A DNA stretch of 64,000 nt from G965261055 sp965261055 [NCBI: Fibrobacteria bacterium] (GTDB lineage Bacteria; Fibrobacterota; Fibrobacteria; UBA11236), in NCBI GenBank assembly GCA_965261055.1, contig OZ253440.1, forward strand, positions 1,240,001 through 1,304,000, written 5' to 3'. Positions within the stretch are counted from its first letter, which is position 1, and each line of letters starts with the position of its first letter. Of this stretch, positions 19,542 to 29,187 are shown in pieces. A program made the position numbers and the translations under genes. The notes under the pieces are model-generated. The model was given only the letters and a program-made list of their open reading frames with translations, was not told where the DNA came from and did no database searches.

Positions 19542-21797
19542 ATGGACGACTTTAAAGAATATTTTCACAAATATCCCATTGTAAAATGGTTTGTATTATC
19601 TGGCATCGGAATTCTTGCGATTTCATTAATTTTAGGTATATTTCTTCTTTATTTTAGCTTAACTCTGCCAGGACTTAATTCATTAAACCGTATTAAATCA
19701 TCTCTGGTATCTGAAGTGTACGATAATCAATCAAAACTTGTACATGAATTTTATCAAGAACGTCGTTTGTGGATTCCTTATGAAGAAGTCTCTCCAGATT
19801 TAATTAAAGCCATCATTGCTATAGAAGATCACTCTTTCATTCGTCATTGGGGAATAAATTTACAGGCTTACCCTTCTGCTATTATCCTTCCTTTAATCGC
19901 TGGAAAACGTCTAAGAGGAGCCTCCACACTAACGCAACAATTGACTAAAAATGTGTTTCTAACGCACGAACGCTCCGTTATTCGTAAAATCAAAGAAGCT
20001 TTGCTATCTATTTTAATTGAGAAAACATATACAAAAAAAGAAATTTTAGAATTTTATGTTAACGAGGTTTATCTAGGAGGAGGAAGTTACGGATTTCAAG
20101 CTGCTAGCCGTAAATTTTTTGATTTACCCTTAGATTCTTTAACTCCTTCTGAGTACGCTTTACTAGCTGGTTTATTAAGTCGCCCTGAAAGCTACCGCCC
20201 TGATTTCTATCCTGAAAAATCCGTCCGCCGCCGTAACTTGGTTCTATCTAAAATGTATAACTTAAAAATGATTAATAAACAACAATTCCGAGATTATTCT
20301 ATTGAGCCTCTACGCACTAAAAAAGGTAAATTGTTAGTAGAAGTAGGACCTTATTTTATTGAAACAGTACGACAAAAGATCTCTAAGAAATGGGGCACTA
20401 AAGCTATTTTTGAAGATGGTATCCGTATTTATTCTTCCTTAAATAAGGACATACAAAAATTTACAAAAAATAGTTTAGTTAGAAATCTTAACAAAATTAA
20501 TCTTAGAGCCAAGAACAAAACTCTGAAAAATTTTAAAATGAGTCATTTCCTCAAGATTCCAGAAGATACAATTCTTACTCATTGGGATTCTTTATATAGT
20601 TCTTTTGACAGTACTTTTATGCAAACACCTGAGCAAATTCTCGCTAGAGAAAAAGATCTAGACAACAACCTCTTTCCAGACTCTCTTCAATATCATAAAA
20701 TACAAGGTGCTGTTATCGTCATGGATAATGAAACAGGTGGTATTCGAGCACTAGTCGGAGGTGAAAATTTTGAGACATCTAAATTCAATCGAGCGTTACA
20801 AGCTCTACGATCTCCTGGATCCTCATTCAAAAGCATTGTTTACGCCTCTGCTCTAGACAATGGTGCAAAATTATCTGATTTACTCAACGACCAGCCAATT
20901 ACAATTCCAAATTATAAAGACGAATCTCAAAGTTGGAGACCTAAAAATTATTCTAATACATTTGAAGGAAATATTACCTTAAGAGAAGCATTTTACCGAT
21001 CTAAAAATCTACCCGCTATTAAACTAGGCCTAGAATACGGCTTAAATACTATTATTCAATACGCTCGTCGATTTGGATTAAAAAACAAAATGAGAGCGGT
21101 ACCATCATTAAGTATTGGAGCTACAGAAGCGACCCTGCTAGAAATGGTTTCTGCTTACAGCGTCTTTCCCAATCAAGGAGTTCTAAAAGAACCACATTTT
21201 ATAGATTCTATCATTAATCATGACGGCTCTATTTTATTTTCTAATGTCACTAAACAAAAAATCATTCTTTCAAAAGAAACTGCTTTCCTAATGACATCTA
21301 TACTGCAAGATGTTCCTAAGAAAGGTACAGCTAGACGCGTTTCTTGGAGTGGTATTCGCCACCCTAACGGAGGGAAAACAGGAACAACGAATGACGCAAC
21401 AGATGCTTGGTATATTGGCTTCACGAAACAATATACAATCGGAATTTGGATTGGAACAGATAACCATACGCCAATGGGAAAGGGAAATACAGGATCTAGT
21501 AACGCTTTGCCTATTTGGATCGAAATTGCAAAAAGAATACATCAAAATGTAACTCCTATCCACTTTTATCAACCAAAAAACATTAAAAAACTTAAGATTT
21601 GTAAAACAACGGGAGCACTTGCTTGTCCATCTTGTAAAGACGTTGTATATGAATACTTTGCCCACAATAATACTCCCAAACAAAAATGTGATGAGGAAGA
21701 CCTTTATAACGAAGCAGACAACTTATACGAAGATTTTATTAACCCCAATACAAAAGATCAATCTCTAGAAGATGCTTCTAATAGACCCTCTTTTTAA
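19542..21797 (+). CDS. mrcA: Penicillin-binding protein 1A, bifunctional peptidoglycan synthase
   Basis: This class A PBP polymerises glycan strands and cross-links them at the periplasmic face. The 751 residues comprise one N-terminal membrane anchor (about 14-40) and a GT51 transglycosylase domain, with AIEDHSFIRHWG near 90 (catalytic Glu), GASTLTQQLTKN near 126 and KEILEFYVNEVYLG near 165. The transpeptidase domain has the SxxK nucleophile in SPGSSFKS near 425, the SxN motif in YRSKNLPA near 486, and KTGTTNDATDAW near 610. The C-terminus is rich in acidic residues and has a CPSC pair. All catalytic motifs are present, so a peptidoglycan wall is made. It converges on rmlA with a 10-base gap. 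Confidence 0.95.
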   Translation: MDDFKEYFHKYPIVKWFVLSGIGILAISLILGIFLLYFSLTLPGLNSLNRIKSSLVSEVYDNQSKLVHEFYQERRLWIPYEEVSPDLIKAIIAIEDHSFIRHWGINLQAYPSAIILPLIAGKRLRGASTLTQQLTKNVFLTHERSVIRKIKEALLSILIEKTYTKKEILEFYVNEVYLGGGSYGFQAASRKFFDLPLDSLTPSEYALLAGLLSRPESYRPDFYPEKSVRRRNLVLSKMYNLKMINKQQFRDYSIEPLRTKKGKLLVEVGPYFIETVRQKISKKWGTKAIFEDGIRIYSSLNKDIQKFTKNSLVRNLNKINLRAKNKTLKNFKMSHFLKIPEDTILTHWDSLYSSFDSTFMQTPEQILAREKDLDNNLFPDSLQYHKIQGAVIVMDNETGGIRALVGGENFETSKFNRALQALRSPGSSFKSIVYASALDNGAKLSDLLNDQPITIPNYKDESQSWRPKNYSNTFEGNITLREAFYRSKNLPAIKLGLEYGLNTIIQYARRFGLKNKMRAVPSLSIGATEATLLEMVSAYSVFPNQGVLKEPHFIDSIINHDGSILFSNVTKQKIILSKETAFLMTSILQDVPKKGTARRVSWSGIRHPNGGKTGTTNDATDAWYIGFTKQYTIGIWIGTDNHTPMGKGNTGSSNALPIWIEIAKRIHQNVTPIHFYQPKNIKKLKICKTTGALACPSCKDVVYEYFAHNNTPKQKCDEEDLYNEADNLYEDFINPNTKDQSLEDASNRPSF

Positions 21798-21807
21798 CAA
21801 ATGGTAT

Positions 21808-22668
21808 TTATATTAAACTAAGTAAATACTGTCCATATTCATTTTGAGATAATAATGCCCCTTGCCTTTTTAATTGATCAGCTGTAATCCAATTTTGACG
21901 GAAAGCAATTTCCTCTAAGCAAGCTATTTTTAAACCCTGATGATGCTCCATCGTTTGAACGAACTGAGAAGCCTCGTGTAATGAATCTTGCGTACCTGTA
22001 TCAAGCCAAGCAAAACCCCGTCCTAATAACTCTATCTTTAATTGCTTTCGTTCTAAGTATACACGATTAACATCTGTAATTTCTAATTCACCTCTAGCTG
22101 AAGGCTTCACTTTTTTAGCAATATTAATGACATCATTATCATAAAAATACAATCCTGTAATCGCATAATTCGATTTTGGGTACAATGGTTTTTCCTCAAT
22201 GGATAGAATATTTCTTTGATCATCAAATGTAACAACACCAAAATTTTTTGGATCTGAGACAAGATAGCCAAATGTAATTGCACCAGATTTTAATTTTCTC
22301 GATTTAACTAATACACTTGAAAAATTCGCACCATAAAAAATATTGTCACCTAAAATTAAACAAACAGAATCGTTTCCTATAAATTTCTCACCAATAATAA
22401 AAGCTTGAGCTAATCCGTCAGGAGACGATTGTACTTCATAAGAAAGGTTAATTCCAAATTCTTCTCCACAGCCTAACAAATTTTTAAAACTCCTTTGATC
22501 TTGTGGCGTTGTAATCATTAAGATATCACGAATATCAGCTAACATTAGAACAGACAGTGGATAATAAATCATAGGTTTATTATAAATAGGTAACAGTTGC
22601 TTAGATACCCCTTTAGTAACAGGAAACAATCTTGTGCCTGAACCACCTGCTAAAATAATTCCTTTCAT
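21808..22668 (-). CDS. rmlA: Glucose-1-phosphate thymidylyltransferase
   Basis: RmlA joins dTTP and glucose-1-phosphate to give dTDP-glucose, the first step to dTDP-L-rhamnose and other deoxysugars. The 286 residues start [19 protein letters not shown], with the nucleotidyltransferase signature GGSGTRLFP, then [26 protein letters not shown] near 105 and [20 protein letters not shown] near 157. GELEITDVN and [12 protein letters not shown] complete the family pattern. Length is typical (about 290). It lies one base after rmlB in the same direction, a two-gene unit. The rmlC and rmlD genes needed to finish rhamnose are not in the window. Confidence 0.95.
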   Translation of the reverse strand: MKGIILAGGSGTRLFPVTKGVSKQLLPIYNKPMIYYPLSVLMLADIRDILMITTPQDQRSFKNLLGCGEEFGINLSYEVQSSPDGLAQAFIIGEKFIGNDSVCLILGDNIFYGANFSSVLVKSRKLKSGAITFGYLVSDPKNFGVVTFDDQRNILSIEEKPLYPKSNYAITGLYFYDNDVINIAKKVKPSARGELEITDVNRVYLERKQLKIELLGRGFAWLDTGTQDSLHEASQFVQTMEHHQGLKIACLEEIAFRQNWITADQLKRQGALLSQNEYGQYLLSLI

Positions 22669-22669
22669 A

Positions 22670-23743
22670 TTAAACTAATCCCTGTCTTTTTAAAGAATAC
22701 TTCTCTTTAAGTAGTGGCCGCCACCAACTCTCATTGTTTAAATACCAATCCACGGTCTTAGCGATCCCAGTTTGGAAGGTTTCTTCAACATTCCAACCCA
22801 ATTCACGGGAAATTTTACTTGCATCTATCGCGTAACGCACATCATGACCTGGACGATCTCTCACAAAAGTGATCAATTGGTTTAGAGGCTTCACTGGCAA
22901 ATCAATACGATCTTCTAACACAGTAAAAATATGTTGTAAAACTTCAATATTTTGCATTTCATTGAATCCGCCTATATTATAAGTTTCACCTACAACACCT
23001 CTAGAAACAGCCAAATATAAACCCTTAACATGATCATCGACAAATAACCAATCTCGAATCTGCCTTCCATTACCATAAATTGGCAAGGGTTTCCCTTGTA
23101 ATGAGTTCAAAATCATATGGGGGATAAATTTTTCTGGAAAATGGTAAGGTCCATAATTATTAGAACAGTTAGTAATAACAATAGGCAAACCATAAGTACG
23201 ATACCAAGCTCTAACGAAATGATCCGAAGAAGATTTAGATGCAGAATAAGGAGAATTTGGCTTATAAGAAGTTGATTCCGTAAATAATTCCGTAGTAGAT
23301 TGAAGGTCACCGTACACTTCATCTGTAGAAATGTGATGAAAACAAAATGTTTTTTGTTGTTCTACTGACAAAGTATTGTAATACCTTAAAGACACCTCTA
23401 GCAAATTATATGTTCCTATTACATTCGTTTCAATAAATTCTAAAGGGTTTTCAATTGATCGGTCAACATGAGATTCTGCAGCTAGATGCATGACAAAATC
23501 AGGTTTAAACTCTTGAATCACTTTTTCAACTTTTGCCATATCACAAATATCTATTTGATGAAACTGATATCTCTGACCTTCCTTCACGGAATCTAAGGAA
23601 GACAAGTTTCCAGCATAGGTTAACTTATCAATATTACAAATAATATTAGAAGTATTTTTAAATAAATAACGAACCAAGGTACTACCAATAAAGCCAGCAC
23701 CACCTGTAATTAAAATTTTGTAAGAATCACCAATATAAGACAT
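22670..23743 (-). CDS. rmlB: dTDP-glucose 4,6-dehydratase
   Basis: RmlB converts dTDP-glucose to dTDP-4-keto-6-deoxyglucose, the second step after RmlA. The 357-residue short-chain dehydrogenase has the NAD-binding [16 protein letters not shown] near 12, [16 protein letters not shown] near 86, [11 protein letters not shown] near 136 (catalytic Thr, Asp, Glu), and [20 protein letters not shown] near 171 with the catalytic Tyr and Lys. [17 protein letters not shown] and [18 protein letters not shown] follow. All catalytic residues are intact. It is the upstream gene of the rmlB-rmlA pair and would supply a deoxysugar for O-antigen or another envelope glycan. Confidence 0.95.
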   Translation of the reverse strand: MSYIGDSYKILITGGAGFIGSTLVRYLFKNTSNIICNIDKLTYAGNLSSLDSVKEGQRYQFHQIDICDMAKVEKVIQEFKPDFVMHLAAESHVDRSIENPLEFIETNVIGTYNLLEVSLRYYNTLSVEQQKTFCFHHISTDEVYGDLQSTTELFTESTSYKPNSPYSASKSSSDHFVRAWYRTYGLPIVITNCSNNYGPYHFPEKFIPHMILNSLQGKPLPIYGNGRQIRDWLFVDDHVKGLYLAVSRGVVGETYNIGGFNEMQNIEVLQHIFTVLEDRIDLPVKPLNQLITFVRDRPGHDVRYAIDASKISRELGWNVEETFQTGIAKTVDWYLNNESWWRPLLKEKYSLKRQGLV

Positions 23744-23899
23744 AAAACCAAATATACTAATTTTAGAAATACATATTTCTAAAAAAACAAGAGGATTTAA
23801 TCTCCGTTTAAATTGATTCTTTTATAATTGTACACGCATAAATTAATCTTTGTCGCTTCATACATCGAGTAAAATCATCCAGCCATATTTTGTTGCTTT

Positions 23900-24300
23900 A
23901 CCCCAAGAAGCTTTTATTTTTTAGTCTTTAAAAAAGACATACTTTTGCTTAATAACTTTCTCAATAACACTATCATTTTCTAATGGATTCATACTATGTG
24001 TTGTAAATTAGAGTTCCACCGACTTCCAATTTATGTAAAGCAGATCGCAATAAACTAAGCTGTTACTTAGCTAGTCTTTACCTCTCTTTTATTCCAGTCT
24101 TGTGTTATTTTTTGCTTCATCAAGTATCCTTCCGAAGAGCATAGAACATCTAATAAATATGATTAAACAATTCATAAATTATGTTTATGAGTCATTAGAT
24201 CATTAAATCCTTTAATTTTGTTTTGCGTCTCTTCTGAAAACTATTCTTTGACTATGAAACTGTAGAACTTGATGAGCAGTCCAAACAGAGATCTCATTTT
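23900..24300 (-). pseudogene. remnant of NSUN/RsmB-family RNA cytosine-C5 methyltransferase
   Basis: The 23744-24582 interval has no intact gene. On the minus strand, 24060-24000 reads LSLLRSALHKLEVGGTLIYNT, then after a one-base frame slip SMNPLENDSVIEKVIKQK (about 23997-23943). Together this is the family motif L-K-P-G-G-x-L-V-Y-S-T-C-S-x-N-P-x-E-N-E of RsmB/RsmF/NSUN methylases, with the frame breaking exactly at the catalytic TC-S. WNKRE and further fragments upstream carry stops. The enzyme is therefore dead. Outside the motif the limits of the pseudogene are uncertain, and the rest of the interval shows nothing else recognisable. Confidence 0.55.
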
Positions 24301-24582
24301 GAAAAATAGGCTTTTCTTTTTTTGTTGAACGCATAATATCCGTCTTTTGAAAGAGACAGCATGGCTTCTTTTAAAAAGAACAATCTATCTCCCATACTCC
24401 TTGATAAATACTTTTCACAACTATCTGCCATTCCAAATGGAATAGCATATTTTTAATTCCTTATTGAGATAAGATAGATTTTGTTTTTTTATGTACAATC
24501 AATCTATCAAAAAGATCTAAAAAAGCCCTAAAATAAGATCTTTTTATCTATTATTTGTAACTCCAGAGAAAGAGTATCAAAA

Positions 24583-26691
24583 TTAGGATTCTTTCTTGTC
24601 TTCTGTACTAGACTTTTCTTTTAATGCTATCTGACTTAACTGTACACGACCTTTTGGATCAATATTGATGCACTTAACTTCTAAATGATCACCAACAGAA
24701 AAAACTTTACCAACACTTTCTTCACCTTGTAAATCAAGTTGTGAAATATGTACCAAACCTTCTTTATTAGGTAAAGCTTCTACGAAAACGCCAAAAGTTG
24801 TAATGTTTTTAATTTTTCCTTGATATATTTTACCAATTTCAATTTGAGCAAAAAGCTCATCTATCATTTTCTTAGCCATGAGACTATTTTCTTTTTTCTT
24901 TCCAGCAACAATCACTTCACCATTATCTGAAATATTTAAAGTACCACCTGATTTTTCTTCAATCTGACGAATCATTTTTCCACCGGGACCAATCAATTCA
25001 CGGATTTTATCTATAGGTACATTCATTTTAATTACACTAGGTGCTTTCTCCGATAATTCTAAAGGCTTTGGAATCACCTTATTCATTGCCAATAAAATGT
25101 GTTCACGACCCGCTTTCGCTTGTTTTAAAGCGTTCAACATAATTTCAGATGTAATACCTTCAATTTTAATATCCATTTGAAAAGCAGTCACACCTTCACT
25201 CGTTCCTGTCACTTTAAAGTCCATGTCTCCTAGATGATCTTCTGTTCCCGTAATATCAGAAAGAATAGCCATACGGCTACCATCACTAATAAGACCCATA
25301 GCAATTCCAGCGACCGCTGATTTTATAGGCACACCTGTTGCCATTAATGCCATAGATCCACCACAAACACTAGCCATAGACGAACTTCCATTTGATTCTA
25401 AAACTTCAGAAACTAAACGTATCGTATAAGGAAAACAATCTAAAGTAGGTAATACTGGCTCTAAAGATCTTTCTGCTAGATGACCATGACCAACTTCACG
25501 GCGACTTACACCCGTCATACGACCAGCTTCTCCAACACTAAAAGGAGGGAAATTATAGTGTAAAAAATAATTTTTAGAAAAACTTCCTCTGATTGTTTCA
25601 ACGCGTTGTTCATCTTGTTTATTACCTAAAGTACAAGTCACAATCGCTTGCGTTTCTCCTCTTTGAAACAGTGCAGAGCCATGTGTACATGGCAAAATAT
25701 TGATCTCTAAAAATAACGGACGGATGGTTTTAGTATCACGACCATCAATACGATTTTTACCATTTAAAATAAGTTCTCTCATTTCTCTTTTTTGAAGTTC
25801 TCCAAAAAAAGAATCTATTTGAGAGATCTCTTCCTCATATTTTTCATCAAGCTTTTCGTGTAGATCTGCTTTCAAATTTGCCATTGAAGTATAATATTCT
25901 TCTTTCGTTAAAGCTTTTGACAATAATTCTTGCAAAGGTTTTATAATTATACTCTCAACTTCTTTTTGTAACCCCTCGTTAGTAGGTACAGAGATAAACT
26001 CTTCCTTAGGTAAACCTACTTTCTTAACTAATTCATTTTGAGCTACTACCATCTTTTTAATAACCTGATGTGCTTCTGCAATACCCTGTACTACTTCTTC
26101 TTCGGACACTTCATAAGATCCACCTTCAACCATAAGAATAGAAGAAGCAGATCCAGCTACAACCATTTCCAAATCAGAACTTTCAACTTCTGAAATTGTA
26201 GGATTAACAATAAATTTTCTAGAAACTCGGACAACTTTTACACAGGCAACTTGTTCTTTAATTGGTAAGGATGATAATCCTAAAGCAACGGATGCTCCAA
26301 TAACAGAAATAGATTCTGTATCATTTTGATCATCGTACGATAATACAGAGGCAACAACTTGAACTTCTCTTCGGTAACCATTTGGAAACAAAGGACGAAT
26401 AGGGCGGTCGATCATACGAGCTGTTAAAATTTCTTGGTCTGATGGTCTAGCTTCTCGTTTAAGAAAGCCTCCTGGAATCTTCCCATTTGAATATGCTTTT
26501 TCACGGTACTCAACTGTTAAAGGGAAAAAATCACCACTGACTTGAGAACCACCACAAACTGTAACTAAAACAACGGTGTCGCCTATAGATACTAGAGCCG
26601 ATCCTCCAGCCTGCTTAGCCAATTTACCAGTTTCGATTGTAATAACACGACCAGGTTGTATTTCAACTTGAGTTTTTTCGATATTCACCAT
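24583..26691 (-). CDS. pnp: Polyribonucleotide nucleotidyltransferase
   Basis: PNPase degrades RNA 3'-to-5' by phosphorolysis and takes part in mRNA turnover. The 702 residues contain two RNase PH-like halves (about 10-230 and 310-545), with FFPLTVEYREKAYSNGKIPG and RMIDRPIRPLFP near 95 and RGETQAIVTCTLG and FPPFSVGEAGRM in the second half. The catalytic SDITGTEDHLGDMDFKVTGT lies near 475. A KH domain follows at about 548-610 (IDKIRELIGPGGKMIRQIEE), then an S1 domain at about 615-690 (GKIYQGKIKNITTFGVFVEA). All are complete. It lies downstream of rpsO, the usual bacterial order, with a hairpin between them. Confidence 0.97.
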   Translation of the reverse strand: MVNIEKTQVEIQPGRVITIETGKLAKQAGGSALVSIGDTVVLVTVCGGSQVSGDFFPLTVEYREKAYSNGKIPGGFLKREARPSDQEILTARMIDRPIRPLFPNGYRREVQVVASVLSYDDQNDTESISVIGASVALGLSSLPIKEQVACVKVVRVSRKFIVNPTISEVESSDLEMVVAGSASSILMVEGGSYEVSEEEVVQGIAEAHQVIKKMVVAQNELVKKVGLPKEEFISVPTNEGLQKEVESIIIKPLQELLSKALTKEEYYTSMANLKADLHEKLDEKYEEEISQIDSFFGELQKREMRELILNGKNRIDGRDTKTIRPLFLEINILPCTHGSALFQRGETQAIVTCTLGNKQDEQRVETIRGSFSKNYFLHYNFPPFSVGEAGRMTGVSRREVGHGHLAERSLEPVLPTLDCFPYTIRLVSEVLESNGSSSMASVCGGSMALMATGVPIKSAVAGIAMGLISDGSRMAILSDITGTEDHLGDMDFKVTGTSEGVTAFQMDIKIEGITSEIMLNALKQAKAGREHILLAMNKVIPKPLELSEKAPSVIKMNVPIDKIRELIGPGGKMIRQIEEKSGGTLNISDNGEVIVAGKKKENSLMAKKMIDELFAQIEIGKIYQGKIKNITTFGVFVEALPNKEGLVHISQLDLQGEESVGKVFSVGDHLEVKCINIDPKGRVQLSQIALKEKSSTEDKKES

Positions 26692-26731
26692 ATATTTTCT
26701 TTACTTTGAATTAATTATTATATTATATAAA

Positions 26732-26765
26732 AGAAAGATCCCAAAATTAGTTTAGAGATCTTTCT
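26732..26765 (-). terminator. hairpin between rpsO and pnp
   Basis: A 9-bp perfect stem, AGAAAGATC at 26732-26740 and GATCTTTCT at 26757-26765, encloses a 16-base loop. In the direction of transcription the 3' arm is followed by TTTATAT. It sits where many bacteria have an rpsO terminator or RNase-processed hairpin, so partial termination or mRNA processing ahead of pnp is likely. Confidence 0.55.
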
Positions 26766-26786
26766 GTTTTTACTCATTTTTTGAGA

Positions 26787-26820
26787 TTAACCTCTAATGC
26801 CAATTAACCTCTAATGCCAA
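26787..26820. repeat. 17-bp perfect tandem duplication at the rpsO stop
   Basis: TTAACCTCTAATGCCAA occurs twice in a row (26787-26803 and 26804-26820). The second copy encodes the last residues and stop of rpsO, and the first lies just past the stop, so the protein is unchanged. Confidence 0.95.
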
Positions 26821-27076
26821 GTTGAACAATAAGCTCTCTATAAACCGTTAAATTGTTCTTCTTAAGATATTTTAATAAGCGATGGCGTTTTGCCACCATT
26901 TTTGTTAGACCTAAACGACTATGAAAATCTTTTTTATTACTTTGAACATGACTTGTTAACCATTTAACTTTATATGTTAACATCGCGATTTGAACTTGTG
27001 GAGACCCAGAGTTATTTTCAAAATCACTATATTCAGAGATAATTTTTTGAGAAATTTCTTTAGTCATACTTGCCAT
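26804..27076 (-). CDS. rpsO: Small ribosomal subunit protein S15
   Basis: S15 binds 16S rRNA in the platform of the 30S subunit. The 90-residue product shows the complete family pattern: GSPQVQIAMLTYKVKWLTSH near 24, KKDFHSRLGLTKMVAKRHRL near 48 and LLKYLKKNNLTVYREL near 67. The start at 27076 (MASMTKEIS) has GGA ten bases upstream; a second ATG three codons later is possible. The C-terminal LGIRG and stop lie in a tandem duplication. pnp follows after 112 bases. Confidence 0.96.
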   Translation of the reverse strand: MASMTKEISQKIISEYSDFENNSGSPQVQIAMLTYKVKWLTSHVQSNKKDFHSRLGLTKMVAKRHRLLKYLKKNNLTVYRELIVQLGIRG

Positions 27077-27090
27077 GATTTAAGTATCCT

Positions 27091-27296
27091 TTATTTTGTT
27101 CTTAAGATGATTGACATCTTGTTTAGTTTTCTGAGATAAGCTTTATACTGAAATACTGAAAATCAGATCTACTTTTCTACAGATGCCACAATATAGTTTT
27201 AAAAAAGCCTATTTTCCATATATTTTTAATTAAAATCTAAAATATGATTCTGTACTGATTTCTTGATTCTCCCTGATAAGCTTAACGCCAATATTT
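27091..27296 (-). pseudogene. relict partial copy of the ribF 3' end
   Basis: This intergenic stretch aligns by eye over about 200 bases with 27324-27522, the C-terminal part of ribF. Shared blocks include TTATTTTGTT, ACATCTTGTT, GAGATAAG, TTAAAATCTAAAATATGA (exact, 18 bases), TTTCTTGATT and CCAATATT, in the same order and spacing, with scattered substitutions and small indels. It is a decayed tandem duplication with no open frame left. Confidence 0.75.
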
Positions 27297-27300
27297 TCTC

Positions 27301-28302
27301 TCACTCCAACTTAGGATATTCTGTTATTTTGTTTTTGAGATAATCAACATCTTGTTGAATTTGCCAAGATAAGCCTTGTGAAGAATCAAATTTAACTTCC
27401 CCGCGAATCCTAAAGTATAACTGCAAAAAAACCTCTTTTCCGTATATTTTTTGATTAAAATCTAAAATATGAACTTCTATTGTTTCTTGATTTTCCTCAA
27501 AAGTGGGTTTAATCCCAATATTAATCACACTGTTATAAGAGACTCCGTCTATTAAAATTTTGCCACCATAAACACCTCTTTTAGGAATAAGTTGATTAGA
27601 TACAGTCTCTAAGTTAGCCGTTGGAAAACCTAACTTACATCCCATTTGCACGCCTTGGACAACAACTCCTCTAAAACCAAATGGCCGATTCAGTTGATGA
27701 TGTGCTGCTTCTACATTTCCATTTTCTAATAATTTTCTAATGTTAGAAGAGCTTATGACCACATTATTAGAATCTTTTAGAATAACATTTTGTAATTTAA
27801 CAATAGGATTTGGTATGGTATTTGTTACTAATCTTTCCTTTAAAAGAGTGTTGCTTCCTTGTCTATTTTTACCAAAAAAATGTTCTTCACCTTGTATTAA
27901 CATTACAGTTTTTAATCTTTTTTTTAGAAAATCATCTACAAATTTTTCTGGCTCTAGTTCTGAAAAATCAAAATCAAAATGTACAACAACCACTTCTACA
28001 TCTACACATTTTTTTATCCTTTCTATTTTTTCAGAAATTGCATCTATTTGCTTCATTTTCTTTTTAAAATAAATTCTAGGATGTGGATTAAAAGTTAAAA
28101 CAACTGGCTTTAAATTAAATTCCCCAGCTTTCTCTTGAAGAATTTTTAATAATAATTGATGTCCTTGATGTACCCCATCAAAATTTCCAATCGTTAGAAT
28201 CGTTGGTTCTGAAAAAACCAACTCTTTCCAAGAATATATCTTAGCATCTTCTAAAGCTTGAATAGTGATATCATTTTCTTGGTTTAATATTAAAGATTTC
28301 AC
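27301..28302 (-). CDS. ribF: Bifunctional riboflavin kinase / FAD synthetase
   Basis: RibF phosphorylates riboflavin to FMN and adenylates FMN to FAD. The 333 residues have the N-terminal nucleotidyltransferase domain (ILTIGNFDGVHQGHQLLLK near 36, VLTFNPHPRIYF near 68, ISSSNIRKLLENG near 189). The C-terminal flavokinase domain has RPFGFRGVVVQGVQMGCKLG near 206, FPTANL and PKRGVYGGKI near 241. All motifs are intact. The start is GTG at 28300-28302. The 9-base gap to eboB upstream suggests one operon. A decayed copy of its 3' end follows directly downstream. Confidence 0.95.
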   Translation of the reverse strand: MKSLILNQENDITIQALEDAKIYSWKELVFSEPTILTIGNFDGVHQGHQLLLKILQEKAGEFNLKPVVLTFNPHPRIYFKKKMKQIDAISEKIERIKKCVDVEVVVVHFDFDFSELEPEKFVDDFLKKRLKTVMLIQGEEHFFGKNRQGSNTLLKERLVTNTIPNPIVKLQNVILKDSNNVVISSSNIRKLLENGNVEAAHHQLNRPFGFRGVVVQGVQMGCKLGFPTANLETVSNQLIPKRGVYGGKILIDGVSYNSVINIGIKPTFEENQETIEVHILDFNQKIYGKEVFLQLYFRIRGEVKFDSSQGLSWQIQQDVDYLKNKITEYPKLE

Positions 28303-28311
28303 CTTAAAATA

Positions 28312-29187
28312 CTAACCTCTTTTTACACTATTATCTTCAAAAAGATCTACATCACTCACTTCTGTAGATTCTAGCCAATCTGACTCATTAAATTGTCCAC
28401 TTTGCCCGTAAGCAGCTAAAGCATTTGAATAACAAGCTTTTTTAACATCTTCTATATCAACACCTTTATCTAACATAACCTGTGCTGTTTTAGGCACAGA
28501 CAAAGGATCACTCTCTCCCCAATCCGCACTAGAATCAACAATAATTCGATCGGATCCATATGTTTTAATCACCTCTGCCATACGGTCACTACTCATTTTT
28601 GAATTAGGATAAATCGTAAAAGCGGCCCAGTAACCTTTGTCTAAAACATCTTTTACTGTTCCTTCATTATTGTGATCAATCACGACCATACTTGGGTCCA
28701 ACCCTTGTTCTTCACACGCAACCATACTTCTAAGAGTCCCTCTTACTTTATCACGGTGGGGGGTATGTACCATCACGAGCATGCTTAAATCTTTTGCCAA
28801 ATCTAGTTGTATTCGAAAATATTTATCCTCTAATTCAGTTTGGTCATCGTAACCTATTTCTCCAATAGCAACAACTCTCTCTTTTTGAACAAAACGAGGC
28901 AAAATATCTATCACTTGTTCGGCTAATTCTTGATTGTTTGCTTCCTTAGAATTTAGCCCTATCGTACAATAGTGTTGTAGCCCAAATTGCTGAGCTCTAA
29001 AACGCTCCCAACCCACTAAAGTTGAAAAATAATCTTGGAATGTTCCAACTTCTGTCCTTGGCTGCCCAACCCAAAAAGCAGGTTCAATAACAGCTACAAT
29101 TCCAGATTTTGCCATTTTTTGATAATCATCAGTAGTTCTGGATACCATATGAATATGTGGATCAATCCACTTGTGTTGATTTGTCAT
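28312..29187 (-). CDS. eboB: EboB-like TatD-family metal-dependent hydrolase
   Basis: The 291-residue amidohydrolase-superfamily protein shows metal-ligand motifs: WIDPHIHMVSRTTDDY near 7 (HxH), AIGEIGYDD near 128 (Glu), MVHTPHRDK near 155 (His), VVIDHNNEGTV near 187 (His) and IIVDSSADWG near 230 (Asp). The D-P-H-I-H-M start and FWVGQPRTEVGTFQDYF stretch are those of the TatD-like proteins of the ebo operon rather than the TatD nucleases. It overlaps eboA by 26 bases, so translation is probably coupled. In cyanobacteria and Bacteroidota the ebo operon has further members (UbiA-type prenyltransferase, dehydroquinate-synthase-like, isomerase and phosphatase genes). None is here. Its own reaction is not known. 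Confidence 0.75.
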   Translation of the reverse strand: MTNQHKWIDPHIHMVSRTTDDYQKMAKSGIVAVIEPAFWVGQPRTEVGTFQDYFSTLVGWERFRAQQFGLQHYCTIGLNSKEANNQELAEQVIDILPRFVQKERVVAIGEIGYDDQTELEDKYFRIQLDLAKDLSMLVMVHTPHRDKVRGTLRSMVACEEQGLDPSMVVIDHNNEGTVKDVLDKGYWAAFTIYPNSKMSSDRMAEVIKTYGSDRIIVDSSADWGESDPLSVPKTAQVMLDKGVDIEDVKKACYSNALAAYGQSGQFNESDWLESTEVSDVDLFEDNSVKRG

